From: Sphingopyxis microcysteis
GTDB taxonomy: Bacteria; Pseudomonadota; Alphaproteobacteria; Sphingomonadales; Sphingomonadaceae
Assembly (NCBI RefSeq): GCF_012274265.1
Contig: NZ_JAANYY010000004.1
Coordinates: forward strand, 124,001-188,000
Reading direction: 5' to 3'
Length of the DNA: 64,000 nt
The first letter of the stretch is position 1. Each line of letters begins with the position of its first letter. A program made the translations under genes and the position numbers. The notes beneath the pieces are model-generated. The model saw nothing but the letters and a program-made list of their open reading frames with translations, searched no databases and was not told the DNA's origin. Shown piece after piece: positions 8,054 through 17,374 of this stretch.

Positions 8054-9064
8054 ATGACCCAGAAGCCCGGAAATCGTCCTATTGATCGCCTAAGGGAAGG
8101 GCCAGGTAGCGCCGAAATCCCACCGGGACACGGCAGCATAATCAGCATGAAAGTCATCGGCGACCGGATGTATTTTCTAGCTGAGCGCGGTTTCACTTCC
8201 GGAGTGATGGCGGACCAAATAGACCCAGAGCGGACCAACCCTAGAATTCCGTTTGTGATCCAGAGGGTCGAAATACCTTACGGCGTCGAGCATCCATTTA
8301 TGCAGAAGACGGTTTGCGTGGCCTTCGAGCTCATAAATCAGACATATCTGCAGAACGGCGTTGATGTGGACGAGTGTCTAACTTTAGCCGTGAGCAATGC
8401 AATATCGCTCGCATCAGTGATGGACGTCGTCAACGAAATGACCGGTCATCAAGGCGCTACGCGAGCAGCCGGCAAAGCGGGTAAACTCTCCGCCGGTCAC
8501 TTGCCCCACACGCTAAATCTCAAGAGCAAAGTGCATCAAAGCCTTGCGGCACTCCGAGATGTGGAAGTGGCCATTAAAAAAACCGTTTCAAAATTTTATC
8601 CGAAGGACGCCCCTAACGATGCTTGGGACAAAAAGTTCAAGGCAGAGCTGATCTCATCGCGTGACAAGACGGAAGGGTTTGTCGACCACGTAAATATGAT
8701 CTGGAAATTTATGGAGGAAGTAGCGGATCACCGTCACGCGATGATCCATGCCGATGAATCAAAATCGCTCACAATCTATGACTACGAACTCGATCCCACG
8801 GGTGCATTTGTGGCCCCAACTATCGAAATCCTGCATCCACGTAGTCCTGTCACACGTCGTGACACCGCCCAATTTCTGGAATCCCAGACAATGAAAATTG
8901 CGAACGTCTATGAGAATTTGCTCGGTTATCTTTGTGACCTCAACGCCCGCGAACCGAGTGTCAAATTCGAACACCATGTGACAAGCCTACCGGCAGAGCA
9001 GCGTCGACACGGCTCAAAACTGGTTTGGACCACAAAAATCAGAGACGGAGAGACCTTCCCTTAA
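8054..9064 (+). CDS. Hypothetical protein with HEPN-like R-x4-H motif
   Basis: A 336-residue protein of no family I recognise. The N-terminal 100 residues look beta-rich. A predicted helical region at about 150-235 ends in VADHRHAMIHAD, where R227 and H232 have the R-x4-H spacing and hydrophobic setting of the catalytic motif of HEPN-type ribonucleases. This is a motif-level resemblance only. The gene is clearly less GC-rich than its neighbours (for example, runs of A around 8575-8605), which suggests transfer. A purine-rich stretch (AGGGGCGG) precedes the ATG. Together with the divergent DUF4238-like gene it forms a small accessory island between core genes. Confidence 0.6.
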   Translation: MTQKPGNRPIDRLREGPGSAEIPPGHGSIISMKVIGDRMYFLAERGFTSGVMADQIDPERTNPRIPFVIQRVEIPYGVEHPFMQKTVCVAFELINQTYLQNGVDVDECLTLAVSNAISLASVMDVVNEMTGHQGATRAAGKAGKLSAGHLPHTLNLKSKVHQSLAALRDVEVAIKKTVSKFYPKDAPNDAWDKKFKAELISSRDKTEGFVDHVNMIWKFMEEVADHRHAMIHADESKSLTIYDYELDPTGAFVAPTIEILHPRSPVTRRDTAQFLESQTMKIANVYENLLGYLCDLNAREPSVKFEHHVTSLPAEQRRHGSKLVWTTKIRDGETFP

Positions 9065-9327
9065 TGATCCATCAAAATAACGGGTCTTAACCACATCGTT
9101 CGTGAGGCGAACAGCGTTAGGCGCTCAATACATAGTCAGCCCATAGGTTTGAATGTCCCTTTTTAGCTTCAACTCGGCCACCAACACGGCGGATCAGAAC
9201 CAAAGCGACCAGTGGCTTAGGTGGAACAAAGCATAAACAAAACCCTTTCCTACAAATTTTCCGTCTGTCATATGCTGTCCGGTTTGGTCTCGCGGCTTCG
9301 CCCGGGACATATGGAGGAGGGCATATC

Positions 9328-10479
9328 ATGCAGAATCGCACCCCGATCGCGAAGGAGGCGCGGCCGCCGCTTCCCGAGTTTACGCCGGTGCCGCGCAAGT
9401 ACCGGCACGACGGGTGGACGCCCGAGCGGCAGAAGGCGTTTATATCGGCGCTGGCCGATACCGGGTCGGTCAGCCGCGCGGCGGCGATGGTCAATATGGC
9501 GCAGACGAACTGCTATACGCTGCGGCGCGCGCCCGGCGCGGAGAGCTTTCGGCGGGCGTGGGAGGCGGCGCTCGATTTTGGGCTCGCGCGGCTGAAAGAC
9601 ATCGCGTTCGAGCGCGCGATCGACGGTTATCTGGTGCCGGTCTTTGTCGCGGGCAAGCTGATGGGCTTTCGGCGGCGGCACAATGATGCGCTGCTGATGT
9701 TCTGCCTGCGCCATTATGGGCAGGATGCGGGGGGCAAGCGCACGACGATCAACTATTTTTCGACGCGGGCGAGCGCGGGTGCGGTGACTGCGGGCGGGGG
9801 TGTCGGGGGCGGTGTCGGGGCGATGGGTGTCTCGACTGCGCTCGATACGAACGGAATTGAGGGGAGTGCCGGGGCCGCCGGTGCGGTGGCCGAAGCGTCG
9901 ACGACGACGGTGCGGACGGTGATCCATGGTCCGTCGGCTTCGCCCGGGGCGAACGGGGATGGGGTCGCGGCGCAGGATGCAGCGGCAGCGGCGATCGAGG
10001 GGTTTGAGGGGGCGGCGCTCGACGCGCAAGCGGAGGCCGAGATCGGCGCCGCGCTGCTCGCGCTGGCGGCGCGGCAGCGCGCGATGGTGGCGGCGATCGA
10101 CGCGGGTGACGTGGACGCGGTGGCGATGCAGATCGACGACCCCGGGGTGCCGCTGGTCCAGCTGGGCGCGCATGGTTCACCCTATTACGGACCGCTGCAA
10201 ATGCACCCGGGGCTGGTCGATGCCGACGCCGATGCCGAACCGCCGCTGCGCATCGGCGGCGAGGCGAGCTGGGTGGTGGCGGGGGCGGAGGTTCCCGAGG
10301 TGTATCGCGAGTGGATCGCCGCGGCCGAGGCGGAGGGGCGGTCGGTGCCGGTGGTGCCGCTGATGCCTGAGGTGGATGACGGGATCGCGGCGGTGCGCAA
10401 GCCGCCGTCGTGGCGGCAGGCGCGCAAGGCGAAGGCGGCGCGGGAGGCGGCGGCCGAGGGGGAGGGAGAGGCGGCGTGA
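9328..10479 (+). CDS. HTH-containing protein with low-complexity middle, terminase-small-subunit-like N-terminus
   Basis: A 383-residue protein with a strong ribosome binding site (GGAGGAGG) eight bases before the ATG. Residues about 30-75 form a helix-turn-helix (FISALADTGSVSRAAAMVNM) of the kind found in phage terminase small subunits and some transposon proteins; the next part (RRAWEAALDFGLARLKDIAFERAIDG) is helical. After about residue 150 the protein becomes Gly/Ala-rich and holds the repeat-derived peptide GVSTALDTNG. The tail is acidic, then basic. No other phage gene lies nearby, so it is more likely a chromosomal DNA-binding protein than a prophage remnant. Its function is unknown. 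Confidence 0.65.
   Translation: MQNRTPIAKEARPPLPEFTPVPRKYRHDGWTPERQKAFISALADTGSVSRAAAMVNMAQTNCYTLRRAPGAESFRRAWEAALDFGLARLKDIAFERAIDGYLVPVFVAGKLMGFRRRHNDALLMFCLRHYGQDAGGKRTTINYFSTRASAGAVTAGGGVGGGVGAMGVSTALDTNGIEGSAGAAGAVAEASTTTVRTVIHGPSASPGANGDGVAAQDAAAAAIEGFEGAALDAQAEAEIGAALLALAARQRAMVAAIDAGDVDAVAMQIDDPGVPLVQLGAHGSPYYGPLQMHPGLVDADADAEPPLRIGGEASWVVAGAEVPEVYREWIAAAEAEGRSVPVVPLMPEVDDGIAAVRKPPSWRQARKAKAAREAAAEGEGEAA
9827..9854. repeat. Half of the GTCTCGACTTCGCTCGACAC palindromic repeat inside a coding region
   Basis: One arm of the element at 25099-25180 and 56110-56188, here with small changes (GCG for TCG, GAT for GAC). It is read in the same frame as the copy in the gbsR gene and gives VSTALDTNG. 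Confidence 0.8.
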
Positions 10480-10611
10480 TCCTCCCTGTCGCGCAGCGAT
10501 GGGGAGGTGGCCGTGCGCAGCACGGACGGAGGGGCTTTGGCGCTGGCGTCGCCGCCCCTCCGTCAGCCCTGCGGGCTGCCACCTCCCCATGCCTGCGGCA
10601 CGGGGAGGATT
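10480..10611. repeat. Long palindromic intergenic repeat
   Basis: Outer arms ATCCTCCCTGTCGCGCAGCG and its imperfect complement near 10590-10611, then GGGGAGGTGGC / GCCACCTCCCC, then GGACGGAGGGGC / GCCCCTCCGTC around a loop. It starts directly at the stop of the upstream gene. It resembles the CCCTCCCC family in composition but not in detail. Confidence 0.7.
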
Positions 10612-10749
10612 GTCGGACGGCGCGCCATTGTGGCCTAAGCCGCCGCCGGGCGTGCGGCGCGCGCCGATAAGGGCTAATGCGCGTTTACCGTCTTTTCATG
10701 CCGACCCCATAGGACGGCGTTGAAGGGACCATTTACGGAAAGGCGCGTC

Positions 10750-11178
10750 ATGCCCATTGGTCCCGAGATGCGACGGTTGCGCGCCGAACATGCGGCGCTG
10801 GCGACGCTGTCGCAGCTGTTGCTGGACCTGGTGCGCAAGCCCGAGCCGCCGCGCCCGACCGAGCTGGCGTCGGTGCGCGGAATGCTGCGCGATACATTGC
10901 TGCGCCACCTGAAGTGCGAGGACTGGATCCTCTATCCGCGATTGAAGTCGAGCGGCAATCCCGAGGTCGTCGCGATGGCGGGCGAGTTCGTCCGCGAAAT
11001 GGGGCATATCGCGCAGGATTTCGCGGCCTATGACGCGAAATGGACCGCCGAGCGGATCGCGGACGACTGGCCGGGGTTCTGCCGCGAGACCGAGGCGGTG
11101 ATGCACGTGCTGGGCATGCGGATCGAGCGCGAGAATTGCGATCTTTATCCCGCCGCCGAGCAGCTCGATTTCATGTGA
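10750..11178 (+). CDS. Hemerythrin-like (HHE) domain protein
   Basis: A 142-residue, all-helical protein with the ligand pattern of a hemerythrin-like di-iron site: H14, H53 with E57 (RHLKCEDWILYP), H86, H119 and E128 followed by DLYP. Such proteins bind oxygen or sense redox or nitrosative stress, or repair iron centres, and act in the cytoplasm. There is no attached output domain. The ATG at 10750 starts nearest to the conserved first helix; upstream codons back to 10720 are possible. It stands alone before a TonB receptor gene and shows no obvious link to it. Confidence 0.8.
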   Translation: MPIGPEMRRLRAEHAALATLSQLLLDLVRKPEPPRPTELASVRGMLRDTLLRHLKCEDWILYPRLKSSGNPEVVAMAGEFVREMGHIAQDFAAYDAKWTAERIADDWPGFCRETEAVMHVLGMRIERENCDLYPAAEQLDFM

Positions 11179-11300
11179 CGCCGAACCTTCTTTTTACCGT
11201 CATCGCTGCGTCACGCCTTCGCCGCAGCGCAGCAATATCGCCTCCCTAAAGCCCCCGCGACCACCGCGCCATTTCGGCGGCGGGATAGGGGGATTGATCG

Positions 11301-13640
11301 ATGACCATTCAGTACAGGAACCGCCTGCTGGCCGGGGCCGCTTTGATCGTGATGCTGGCCGCGGCGCCGGTGTCCGCCGCGGAGGCCGCGGTGGAGGCGG
11401 CGGTCGAAGCGGACGCGGGCGAGGGCGATGTCGCCGAAATCGTCGTGCTCGGGCAGGGGCAGGCGCGGCAGGTGCAGGAAATCGCCGCCGCCGACATTGC
11501 GCTCGAAGTGGCGGGGATCAGCCCGCTCAAGGCCATCGACAAGCTGCCGGGGGTGAATTTTCAGGCGGCTGACCCGTTCGGCGCCTATGAATGGTCGTCG
11601 CGCATCTCGATCCGCGGCTTCGCGCAGCAGCAGTTGGGCTTTACCCTCGACGGCGTGCCGCTCGGCGACATGAGCTATGGCAACCACAACGGCCTGCACA
11701 TCAGCCGCGCGATCATCAGCGAAAATGTCGGCCGGGTCGAGGTCGCGCAGGGCGCGGGTTCGCTGGGCGCCGCGTCGTCGAGCAACCTTGGCGGGACGAT
11801 CGAATTTTTTGCGCGCGAACCCGGCGAGGCGTTCGGGGTCGAGGCGTCGGGCACCTATGGCAGCGAGGAAACCAAGCGCGCGTTCGTGCGCATCGACAGC
11901 GGTGCGATCGGCGCGAACGGCCCGCGCCTGTCGCTGAGCTATGCCTGGGCTGACGCCGACAAGTGGAAGGGCGACGGCGTCCAGCGCCAGCATCAGGTCA
12001 ATGCGCGGATCGTCCAGCCGGTCGGCGACGGGCAATTCTTCGGCTTCGTCAACTATTCGGACCGCGCCGAGAACGACTATCAGGACCTGAGCGCCGGGAT
12101 GATCGACCGGCTGGGGTACCGCTGGGACAATTTCGCCAAGGATTGGGACACCGCGGTGCGGGTCGCCAAAGTGTATCAGAACCAGGTGGCGCGCGCCGCG
12201 TTCAACACCGGGGTCGCCAATGGCTCGCTGCCGCTGGGGGCGGTGTTCACCGCCCCCTATGCCGGGGTTGGCGAGGCGTTTCCGGCGCCGGTCGCGAGCG
12301 TCGACGACGCCTATTATGACGCATCGGGTCTGCGCAAGGACTGGCTGGCCGGGGTCGGCGTCGAAGCGCCGCTGAACGAATTTTGGACGCTGAACGCCAT
12401 GGGCTATTACCATGGCAACAAGGGGCGCGGGCTGTGGTTCACCCCCTATGTGACCACCCCGGGCGGCGCACCGATGACGATCCGCACCACCGAATATCAT
12501 ATCGAACGCTATGGCATCGTCGCCAGCAGCCTGTTCACGCTGGGCGACCACAAGGTCGAGCTTGGCATGTGGTACGAGGATAATGACTTCAATCAGGCGC
12601 GGCGTTTCTATGGCCTTGCCGACACCGCCGGGGCGCCGAGTCGCGGCAGCCTGAAATTCCCGAAAGACCCGCTGGCGACCCATTGGAATTTCGATTTCAA
12701 CACCCAGACGCTGCAATATCATGTGCAGGACACGCTCGATCTGGGGCGGTTCCAGATCAACAGCGGGTGGAAAGGGCTGCGCGTCACCAACCTCGCGACC
12801 CCGATCGTCCGCGGCGGGCTCGCCGCGGGACGCACCGAGGCGAAGGACTGGTTCCTGCCGCAGACCGGCCTGCTCTATCGCGTCAACGACGATAATGAGC
12901 TGTTCGCGAGCTACACCGAAAATATGCGCGCGTTCGAAAGCTCGGCGACCGGCGGGCCGTTCGCGACGACGCAGGCGGGGTTCGACGCGCTCGACCTCAA
13001 ACCCGAAACCTCGACGACTTACGAGCTCGGTTTCCGCACCAGGTCGCCGCGCTTTCAGGGGGTGATCGCGGGCTATTATGTCGATTTCAAGGATCGCATC
13101 ATCGCCTTTGCCAATGGCTCGGGGATTCAGGGCAACCCCGCGATCCTGCAGAATGTCGGCGATGTGCGCTCATGGGGCGTCGAGGCGGCGGGGACGTTCC
13201 GCGTCACCCCCCAATTGTCGCTGTTCGCTTCCTACGCCTATAACGACTCCGAATATCGGGACGATGTCGTGAATGCGGCGGGAGCGATCGTCGCGGCGAC
13301 CGCGGGCAAGACGGTGGTCAATTCGCCCAAGCATCTCGCCAAGGGCGAAGTCACCTGGGACGATGGCAGCTTCTTTGCCCGCGTCGGCGCGAACTACACC
13401 GGCAAGCGTTATTATTCGTTCGAAAATGACGCCGAGGTTGGCGGTTTTGTGATCGTCGATGCCAGCATCGGGTACCGGCTGAACGACCGGATTTCGGTGC
13501 AGGCCAATGCGACGAACCTGTTCGACAAGGAATATGTGTCGACGATCGGGACCAACGGCTTTGCCAACCGCGGCGACAACCAGACGCTGCTCGCGGGCGC
13601 GCCGCAGCAGTTTTTCGTGACGCTGAAGGCCGGGTTCTGA
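11301..13640 (+). CDS. TonB-dependent outer membrane receptor
   Basis: A 779-residue outer membrane receptor. It has a signal peptide (hydrophobic to about residue 25, PVSA-AEAA), a plug domain (GISPLKAIDKLPGVNFQ, then SIRGFAQQQLGFTLDG and GSLGAASSSNLGGTIEF), and a C-terminal beta-barrel ending in a terminal Phe (FFVTLKAGF). It imports a large substrate such as an iron chelate, vitamin or oligosaccharide with energy from TonB. The substrate cannot be told from sequence. An AGGGGG stretch precedes the ATG. No transporter or TonB/ExbBD gene lies beside it. Confidence 0.92.
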   Translation: MTIQYRNRLLAGAALIVMLAAAPVSAAEAAVEAAVEADAGEGDVAEIVVLGQGQARQVQEIAAADIALEVAGISPLKAIDKLPGVNFQAADPFGAYEWSSRISIRGFAQQQLGFTLDGVPLGDMSYGNHNGLHISRAIISENVGRVEVAQGAGSLGAASSSNLGGTIEFFAREPGEAFGVEASGTYGSEETKRAFVRIDSGAIGANGPRLSLSYAWADADKWKGDGVQRQHQVNARIVQPVGDGQFFGFVNYSDRAENDYQDLSAGMIDRLGYRWDNFAKDWDTAVRVAKVYQNQVARAAFNTGVANGSLPLGAVFTAPYAGVGEAFPAPVASVDDAYYDASGLRKDWLAGVGVEAPLNEFWTLNAMGYYHGNKGRGLWFTPYVTTPGGAPMTIRTTEYHIERYGIVASSLFTLGDHKVELGMWYEDNDFNQARRFYGLADTAGAPSRGSLKFPKDPLATHWNFDFNTQTLQYHVQDTLDLGRFQINSGWKGLRVTNLATPIVRGGLAAGRTEAKDWFLPQTGLLYRVNDDNELFASYTENMRAFESSATGGPFATTQAGFDALDLKPETSTTYELGFRTRSPRFQGVIAGYYVDFKDRIIAFANGSGIQGNPAILQNVGDVRSWGVEAAGTFRVTPQLSLFASYAYNDSEYRDDVVNAAGAIVAATAGKTVVNSPKHLAKGEVTWDDGSFFARVGANYTGKRYYSFENDAEVGGFVIVDASIGYRLNDRISVQANATNLFDKEYVSTIGTNGFANRGDNQTLLAGAPQQFFVTLKAGF

Positions 13641-13772
13641 GCTTTGCGAAGAGGGGGAGCGGACGGGCGCCGTCCCGGTTCCGGATGACGGAACCAACGG
13701 ATACGCCTTTCCGTTGACGATGGTGGCGCGGTCCCGCTAGGGCCGCGCCATCATTTATTGGGAAATATGTTC

Positions 13773-14060
13773 ATGACCGATACGCCCCCCGACCGCATGT
13801 CGACCAACCCGCGCTCGCCCCATTTCGACATGGAAGTGCTACAGCGCGGCATCGGAATCCGCTTCAAGGGCAAGGAGCGCACCGACGTCGAGGAATATTC
13901 GATTTCCGAAGGCTGGATCCGCGTCGCGGCGGGCAAGTCGAAGGACCGTTTCGGCCAGCCGATGACGATCAAGCTGTCGGGCGAGGTCGAGGCGTGGTTC
14001 GAGGATACGGCTGCCGCCAGTGAGGGCGAAGCGCCCAAGGATGCGGGCGACGAAGCCTAG
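13773..14060 (+). CDS. DUF3297 family protein
   Basis: A 95-residue protein matching the small DUF3297 family: SPHFDMEVLQRGIGIRFKGKERTDVEEYSISEGWIRVAAGKSKDRFGQPMTIKL. The function is unknown; the family is widespread in proteobacteria and cytosolic. I place the start at ATG 13773 because a GGGA sits nine bases before it, while the alternative ATG at 13767 is too close. The final 20 residues are an acidic, variable tail. Confidence 0.85.
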   Translation: MTDTPPDRMSTNPRSPHFDMEVLQRGIGIRFKGKERTDVEEYSISEGWIRVAAGKSKDRFGQPMTIKLSGEVEAWFEDTAAASEGEAPKDAGDEA

Positions 14061-14090
14061 AGCCTGTCCTGCTCAGGCTGAATCAATTCA

Positions 14091-14178
14091 CCGTAGCCCT
14101 GAGCCTGTCGAAGCACCGTCCTTCTTCTTTCGACGCTGGGAAGAAAGAACGACCCTTCGACAAGCTCAGGGCGAACGG
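14091..14178. repeat. Palindromic repeat (CCCTGAGCTTGTCGAAG family)
   Basis: Arms CCCTGAGCCTGTCGAAGC and CTTCGACAAGCTCAGGGCG around an inner TTCTTTCGACGC region. It belongs to the same family as 20502-20591, 30468-30602 and 50348-50472. It lies between the convergent DUF3297 and CHAP genes and could terminate both. Confidence 0.8.
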
Positions 14179-14270
14179 ATTTTGGAGACGGCAGTCGCCA
14201 TGCGACTTCGCGCGCCGACCACGACGCGGCACGAATTCTCTTCGCATCAGCGATGGTTTGAATTGAGCCG

Positions 14271-14846
14271 TTACTGGCCGAGCGACGCGGCCACGACTTC
14301 CAGGCCGTTGCCGGGTTTCCAGTCGTTCTGCGCCCATACCGGCGCCTTGAAGCTCGGCGCCTTGTTCGGGGTGCCGCCCGCATAGATGAAACCCTGCACC
14401 GGGTTGGCGCGGAGGCCAAGGTCGCCGATCGGCGCGTACCACACGCGAACCATGCTCCAGTCGCCGGCGTCGCTGACGTCGACGACGCGGACGTTGCGCT
14501 CGATCTGGCCGCGGCGGCCGTTGATCGGCGACCAGTTGGCGTGGTCGATGCGGATTTCGCGGTCGCTGATGATTTTCTTGACCACCGCGACATGGCCCAT
14601 CGGCATCCCGCGGGTCCCGGCGAACGCCATCACCGCGCCCTCGCGCGGTTCGTCGCCGCGGGCATAGTCATTGGCGGCCTGCGCCCACCAGGTCTTGGCA
14701 TTGCCGCGAATGTCGATGCCCGATTCGGCGCGGGCAAAGGGAACGCACTGGAGATAGCTTTGCGCGGCGGCGGGGGTGCTGACGAGCAGGCCGGTGAGCG
14801 TCATGACGGACGCCACGGCGGCAGCCAGAAAGCGACGATAGAGCAT
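14271..14846 (-). CDS. Exported CHAP-domain (cysteine/histidine peptidase-like) protein
   Basis: A 191-residue protein with a signal peptide (to about residue 28, TPAAAQ) and a CHAP domain. The catalytic Cys is in YLQCVPFARAESG and the catalytic His in PMGHVAVV; DHANW follows with an Asn/Asp typical of the triad. CHAP enzymes cut peptide cross-links in peptidoglycan or hydrolyse glutathionyl compounds. With no cell-wall binding module, a housekeeping cell-wall role in the periplasm is the simplest reading. The first Met in the longer frame (14915) precedes the signal peptide by 23 codons and is not favoured. Confidence 0.85.
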   Translation of the reverse strand: MLYRRFLAAAVASVMTLTGLLVSTPAAAQSYLQCVPFARAESGIDIRGNAKTWWAQAANDYARGDEPREGAVMAFAGTRGMPMGHVAVVKKIISDREIRIDHANWSPINGRRGQIERNVRVVDVSDAGDWSMVRVWYAPIGDLGLRANPVQGFIYAGGTPNKAPSFKAPVWAQNDWKPGNGLEVVAASLGQ

Positions 14847-15022
14847 GAAATGCGACCCCCAAGGCTTGTGTTCAAGCGTTGGAGCGTCCTTGCCATGCTT
14901 TGCGCCGTGCACCACCTGCCGAGCGACGAATTGCGCCGCCGATGCGGTAAGCGGCGGAACCTTTTGTTAAGCCCGTCAATTCGTCGTGCGACGGGTTCGG
15001 TTGGTCGCCGCCAGCACCATTG

Positions 15023-17374
15023 TCAGGCCGCGGCGCTCGCTGCCGAATCGGCCGGTCGGAACAGTGCCAGCACGTCGGTCGCGGGCATCGGGCGGCCGTA
15101 ATAATAGCCCTGGATGTTGCTGCACCCCATCGTGCGCAGCGTTTCGACTTCCAGCTCGGTTTCGGCGCCCTCGGCGGTCGTGGACATGCCCAGGCTGTCG
15201 GCCAGCGCGACCACGGCGCGGATGATCGCGATCGATTCGATGCTGCCCTTGGCGGCGCCGACGACGAAGCTGCGGTCGACCTTGATCGTCGAAAATTGGG
15301 TCTTGCGCAGATAGCCGAGCGACGAATAGCCGGTGCCGAAATCGTCGAGGCTGAGGCGGATGCCCAGCCCGATCAACTGGTCGAGCAATTGCGCCGCGCC
15401 GCCGCCATCGCGCAGGAACACGCTTTCGGTGACTTCGATTTCGAGCCGCTGCGGCGGCAGCCCGCTCTGCGCCAGCGCCGATACGACGACCGAGGCGAAA
15501 CTGGGGTCGGTGAGCTGTTCGGCCGACACGTTGATCGCGACCTTCAGGTTTGACGGCCATCGCATCGCTTCGTGGCACGCGGTGCGCAGCACCCATTCGC
15601 CGATCGGCGCGATCAGGCGGGCGTCTTCGGCCAACGGGATGAAGCGCCCCGGCGACACATTGCCAAGCTTCTGGTTGTTCCAGCGGATCAGCGCCTCGAA
15701 CCCGTTCAATGTGCCGTCGGCCGCGGTCACCACCGGCTGATAATAAAGTTCGAATTCGCGGCGTTCGAGCGCGCCGCGCAATTCCTGTTCCATCACCCGC
15801 CGTTCTTCGGCCTGTGCGTGCAGCGACGCGACATAGGCGGCGACGACATTGCCGCCGCGGTCCTTCGACTTGTAGAGCGCCAGGTCGGCGTTGCGGGTCA
15901 GCGTTTCGACCGTCGCGCCGTCCTGCGGCCCGATCGCAAAGCCGATGCTGGCGCCGACGAACAATTGGTGATTGTCGACCACATAAGGCCGGCTGATCGT
16001 CGCGATCAGGCGCTTGGCCAGTTCTTCGGCGGCGTCGGCCGACGGGACATTGTGCAGCACGACCGCAAATTCGTCACCGCCAAGGCGCCCGCAGGTCATC
16101 CCGCGCTCCATCAGCCCCTTCAGCCGCGCCGCGACCTGCGCGAGCAATTTGTCGCCGACCGGGTGACCCAGCGTATCGTTGACCGCCTTGAACCGGTCGA
16201 GGTCGATCATCAGCATCGCGCAGCGCGATTTGGCGTCGATCGCATGGTTGAGGGCGCGCGCCAGATCCTCGTTGAGGCTGAGCCGGTTGGGCAGGCCGGT
16301 GAGATTGTCGAAGCGCGCCATCTTGGCGATTTGTTCGGCGGTGGCGCGCTGTTCGGTGACGTCCGATCCGACGCCGCGGAAGCCGAGGAACTTGCCCGCT
16401 TCGTCGAGGCGCGGCGAGGCCGACAATTCCCACCAGCGCGGCGCGCCGCCGATCGTCACCGGTACGATCAGGTTCGAAAAACTCTCGCGCCGCTTCATCC
16501 GTTCGGCCATTTCGTGCAGGCTTTTGGGAAACAGCCCGGTGTCCCACGCATCGCCGGACAGCGCCTGGAGCAGCGGAACGCCCTCCAGCGCTTCGGCGCT
16601 GGCACCCAGCGCAAAGGCCAGACGCGGCGACACATGGACCAGGCGGCGGCTGTTGTCGGTCTGCCACAGCCAGTCGGCCGAGGTTTCCTCAAATTCGCGC
16701 AGCAGCAGGCTGACCGTTTCGGTCTTTTCGTGCAGCGTTTCCTCGGCGCGGCGATAGCGGATGTGGTTTTGCGCGAAACGCACGCAGAAGCTGCACAGCA
16801 GGAATCCGGCGACCAGCGCGACGGCGGCCAGTTGCGGCGCCCCGGCGCGAACGAGCGCCGCAACCGCGGACAGCGTGACCGGCGCGATGAACAGGATGCA
16901 CGCCATCGGGACGCTGTGCGCCACGATCGCCAGCGTGACCATCATCAGCACCGCGATCGTCCACATCGACAGGACATGATCGAGCGGCGGGGTGAGCCCG
17001 TGCAGCCAGAAGGGTGCGCCCCACAGCAGGGCCGAATAGAAGCCGTGGCGGTTGCACAGCCGATATTCGGCGATCCCCGACAATTTCGGATCGCCCAGCG
17101 GCAAGCGACGGAACTGGTTGTACGACCACAGGCTGAAGATCAGGCTGACACCCAGCCAACCGCCCGCGATCGCGATCGGAACGCTGAGGATCATGGTGAG
17201 GGCGGCGACCAGCGCCATCCCGAGCCCCATGAACAGGCGCAGCGAGCCGCGGCCGCGCAGCGGCGCCAGTTGCAACTGGCGGAGGTTGCCGATGTCCGCA
17301 TCATGCGGTCCCAGCCCCAACAGGGTCCGCACGGGAATCTCTTCGGCTGGTATCTGGTCCAACGGGCTCTTCAC
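15023..17374 (-). CDS. Membrane PAS-GGDEF-EAL cyclic-di-GMP protein
   Basis: A 783-residue protein. About six membrane segments (residues 45-210) are followed by a coiled stretch, a PAS domain (about 225-345, ADWLWQTDNSRRLVHVSPRLAFALG), a GGDEF domain with intact motif (RLGGDEFAV, preceded by LTGLPNRL), and an EAL domain with FEALIRWNN and DDFGTGYSS. Both active-site signatures are intact, so it may make or degrade c-di-GMP, with the PAS and membrane parts as sensors. Such hybrids often act mainly as phosphodiesterases. The gene is separated from the FAAL gene upstream by 122 bases. No operon partner is evident. Confidence 0.92.
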   Translation of the reverse strand: MKSPLDQIPAEEIPVRTLLGLGPHDADIGNLRQLQLAPLRGRGSLRLFMGLGMALVAALTMILSVPIAIAGGWLGVSLIFSLWSYNQFRRLPLGDPKLSGIAEYRLCNRHGFYSALLWGAPFWLHGLTPPLDHVLSMWTIAVLMMVTLAIVAHSVPMACILFIAPVTLSAVAALVRAGAPQLAAVALVAGFLLCSFCVRFAQNHIRYRRAEETLHEKTETVSLLLREFEETSADWLWQTDNSRRLVHVSPRLAFALGASAEALEGVPLLQALSGDAWDTGLFPKSLHEMAERMKRRESFSNLIVPVTIGGAPRWWELSASPRLDEAGKFLGFRGVGSDVTEQRATAEQIAKMARFDNLTGLPNRLSLNEDLARALNHAIDAKSRCAMLMIDLDRFKAVNDTLGHPVGDKLLAQVAARLKGLMERGMTCGRLGGDEFAVVLHNVPSADAAEELAKRLIATISRPYVVDNHQLFVGASIGFAIGPQDGATVETLTRNADLALYKSKDRGGNVVAAYVASLHAQAEERRVMEQELRGALERREFELYYQPVVTAADGTLNGFEALIRWNNQKLGNVSPGRFIPLAEDARLIAPIGEWVLRTACHEAMRWPSNLKVAINVSAEQLTDPSFASVVVSALAQSGLPPQRLEIEVTESVFLRDGGGAAQLLDQLIGLGIRLSLDDFGTGYSSLGYLRKTQFSTIKVDRSFVVGAAKGSIESIAIIRAVVALADSLGMSTTAEGAETELEVETLRTMGCSNIQGYYYGRPMPATDVLALFRPADSAASAAA

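Noticed and set aside
9117-9494. 125-residue minus-strand frame
   Set aside because: It crosses the strong ribosome binding site and start of the plus-strand HTH gene and has no recognisable features.
11179-11300. Cobalamin riboswitch before the TonB receptor at 11301
   Set aside because: No conserved B12-box-like sequence is seen; only a short leader with a binding site.
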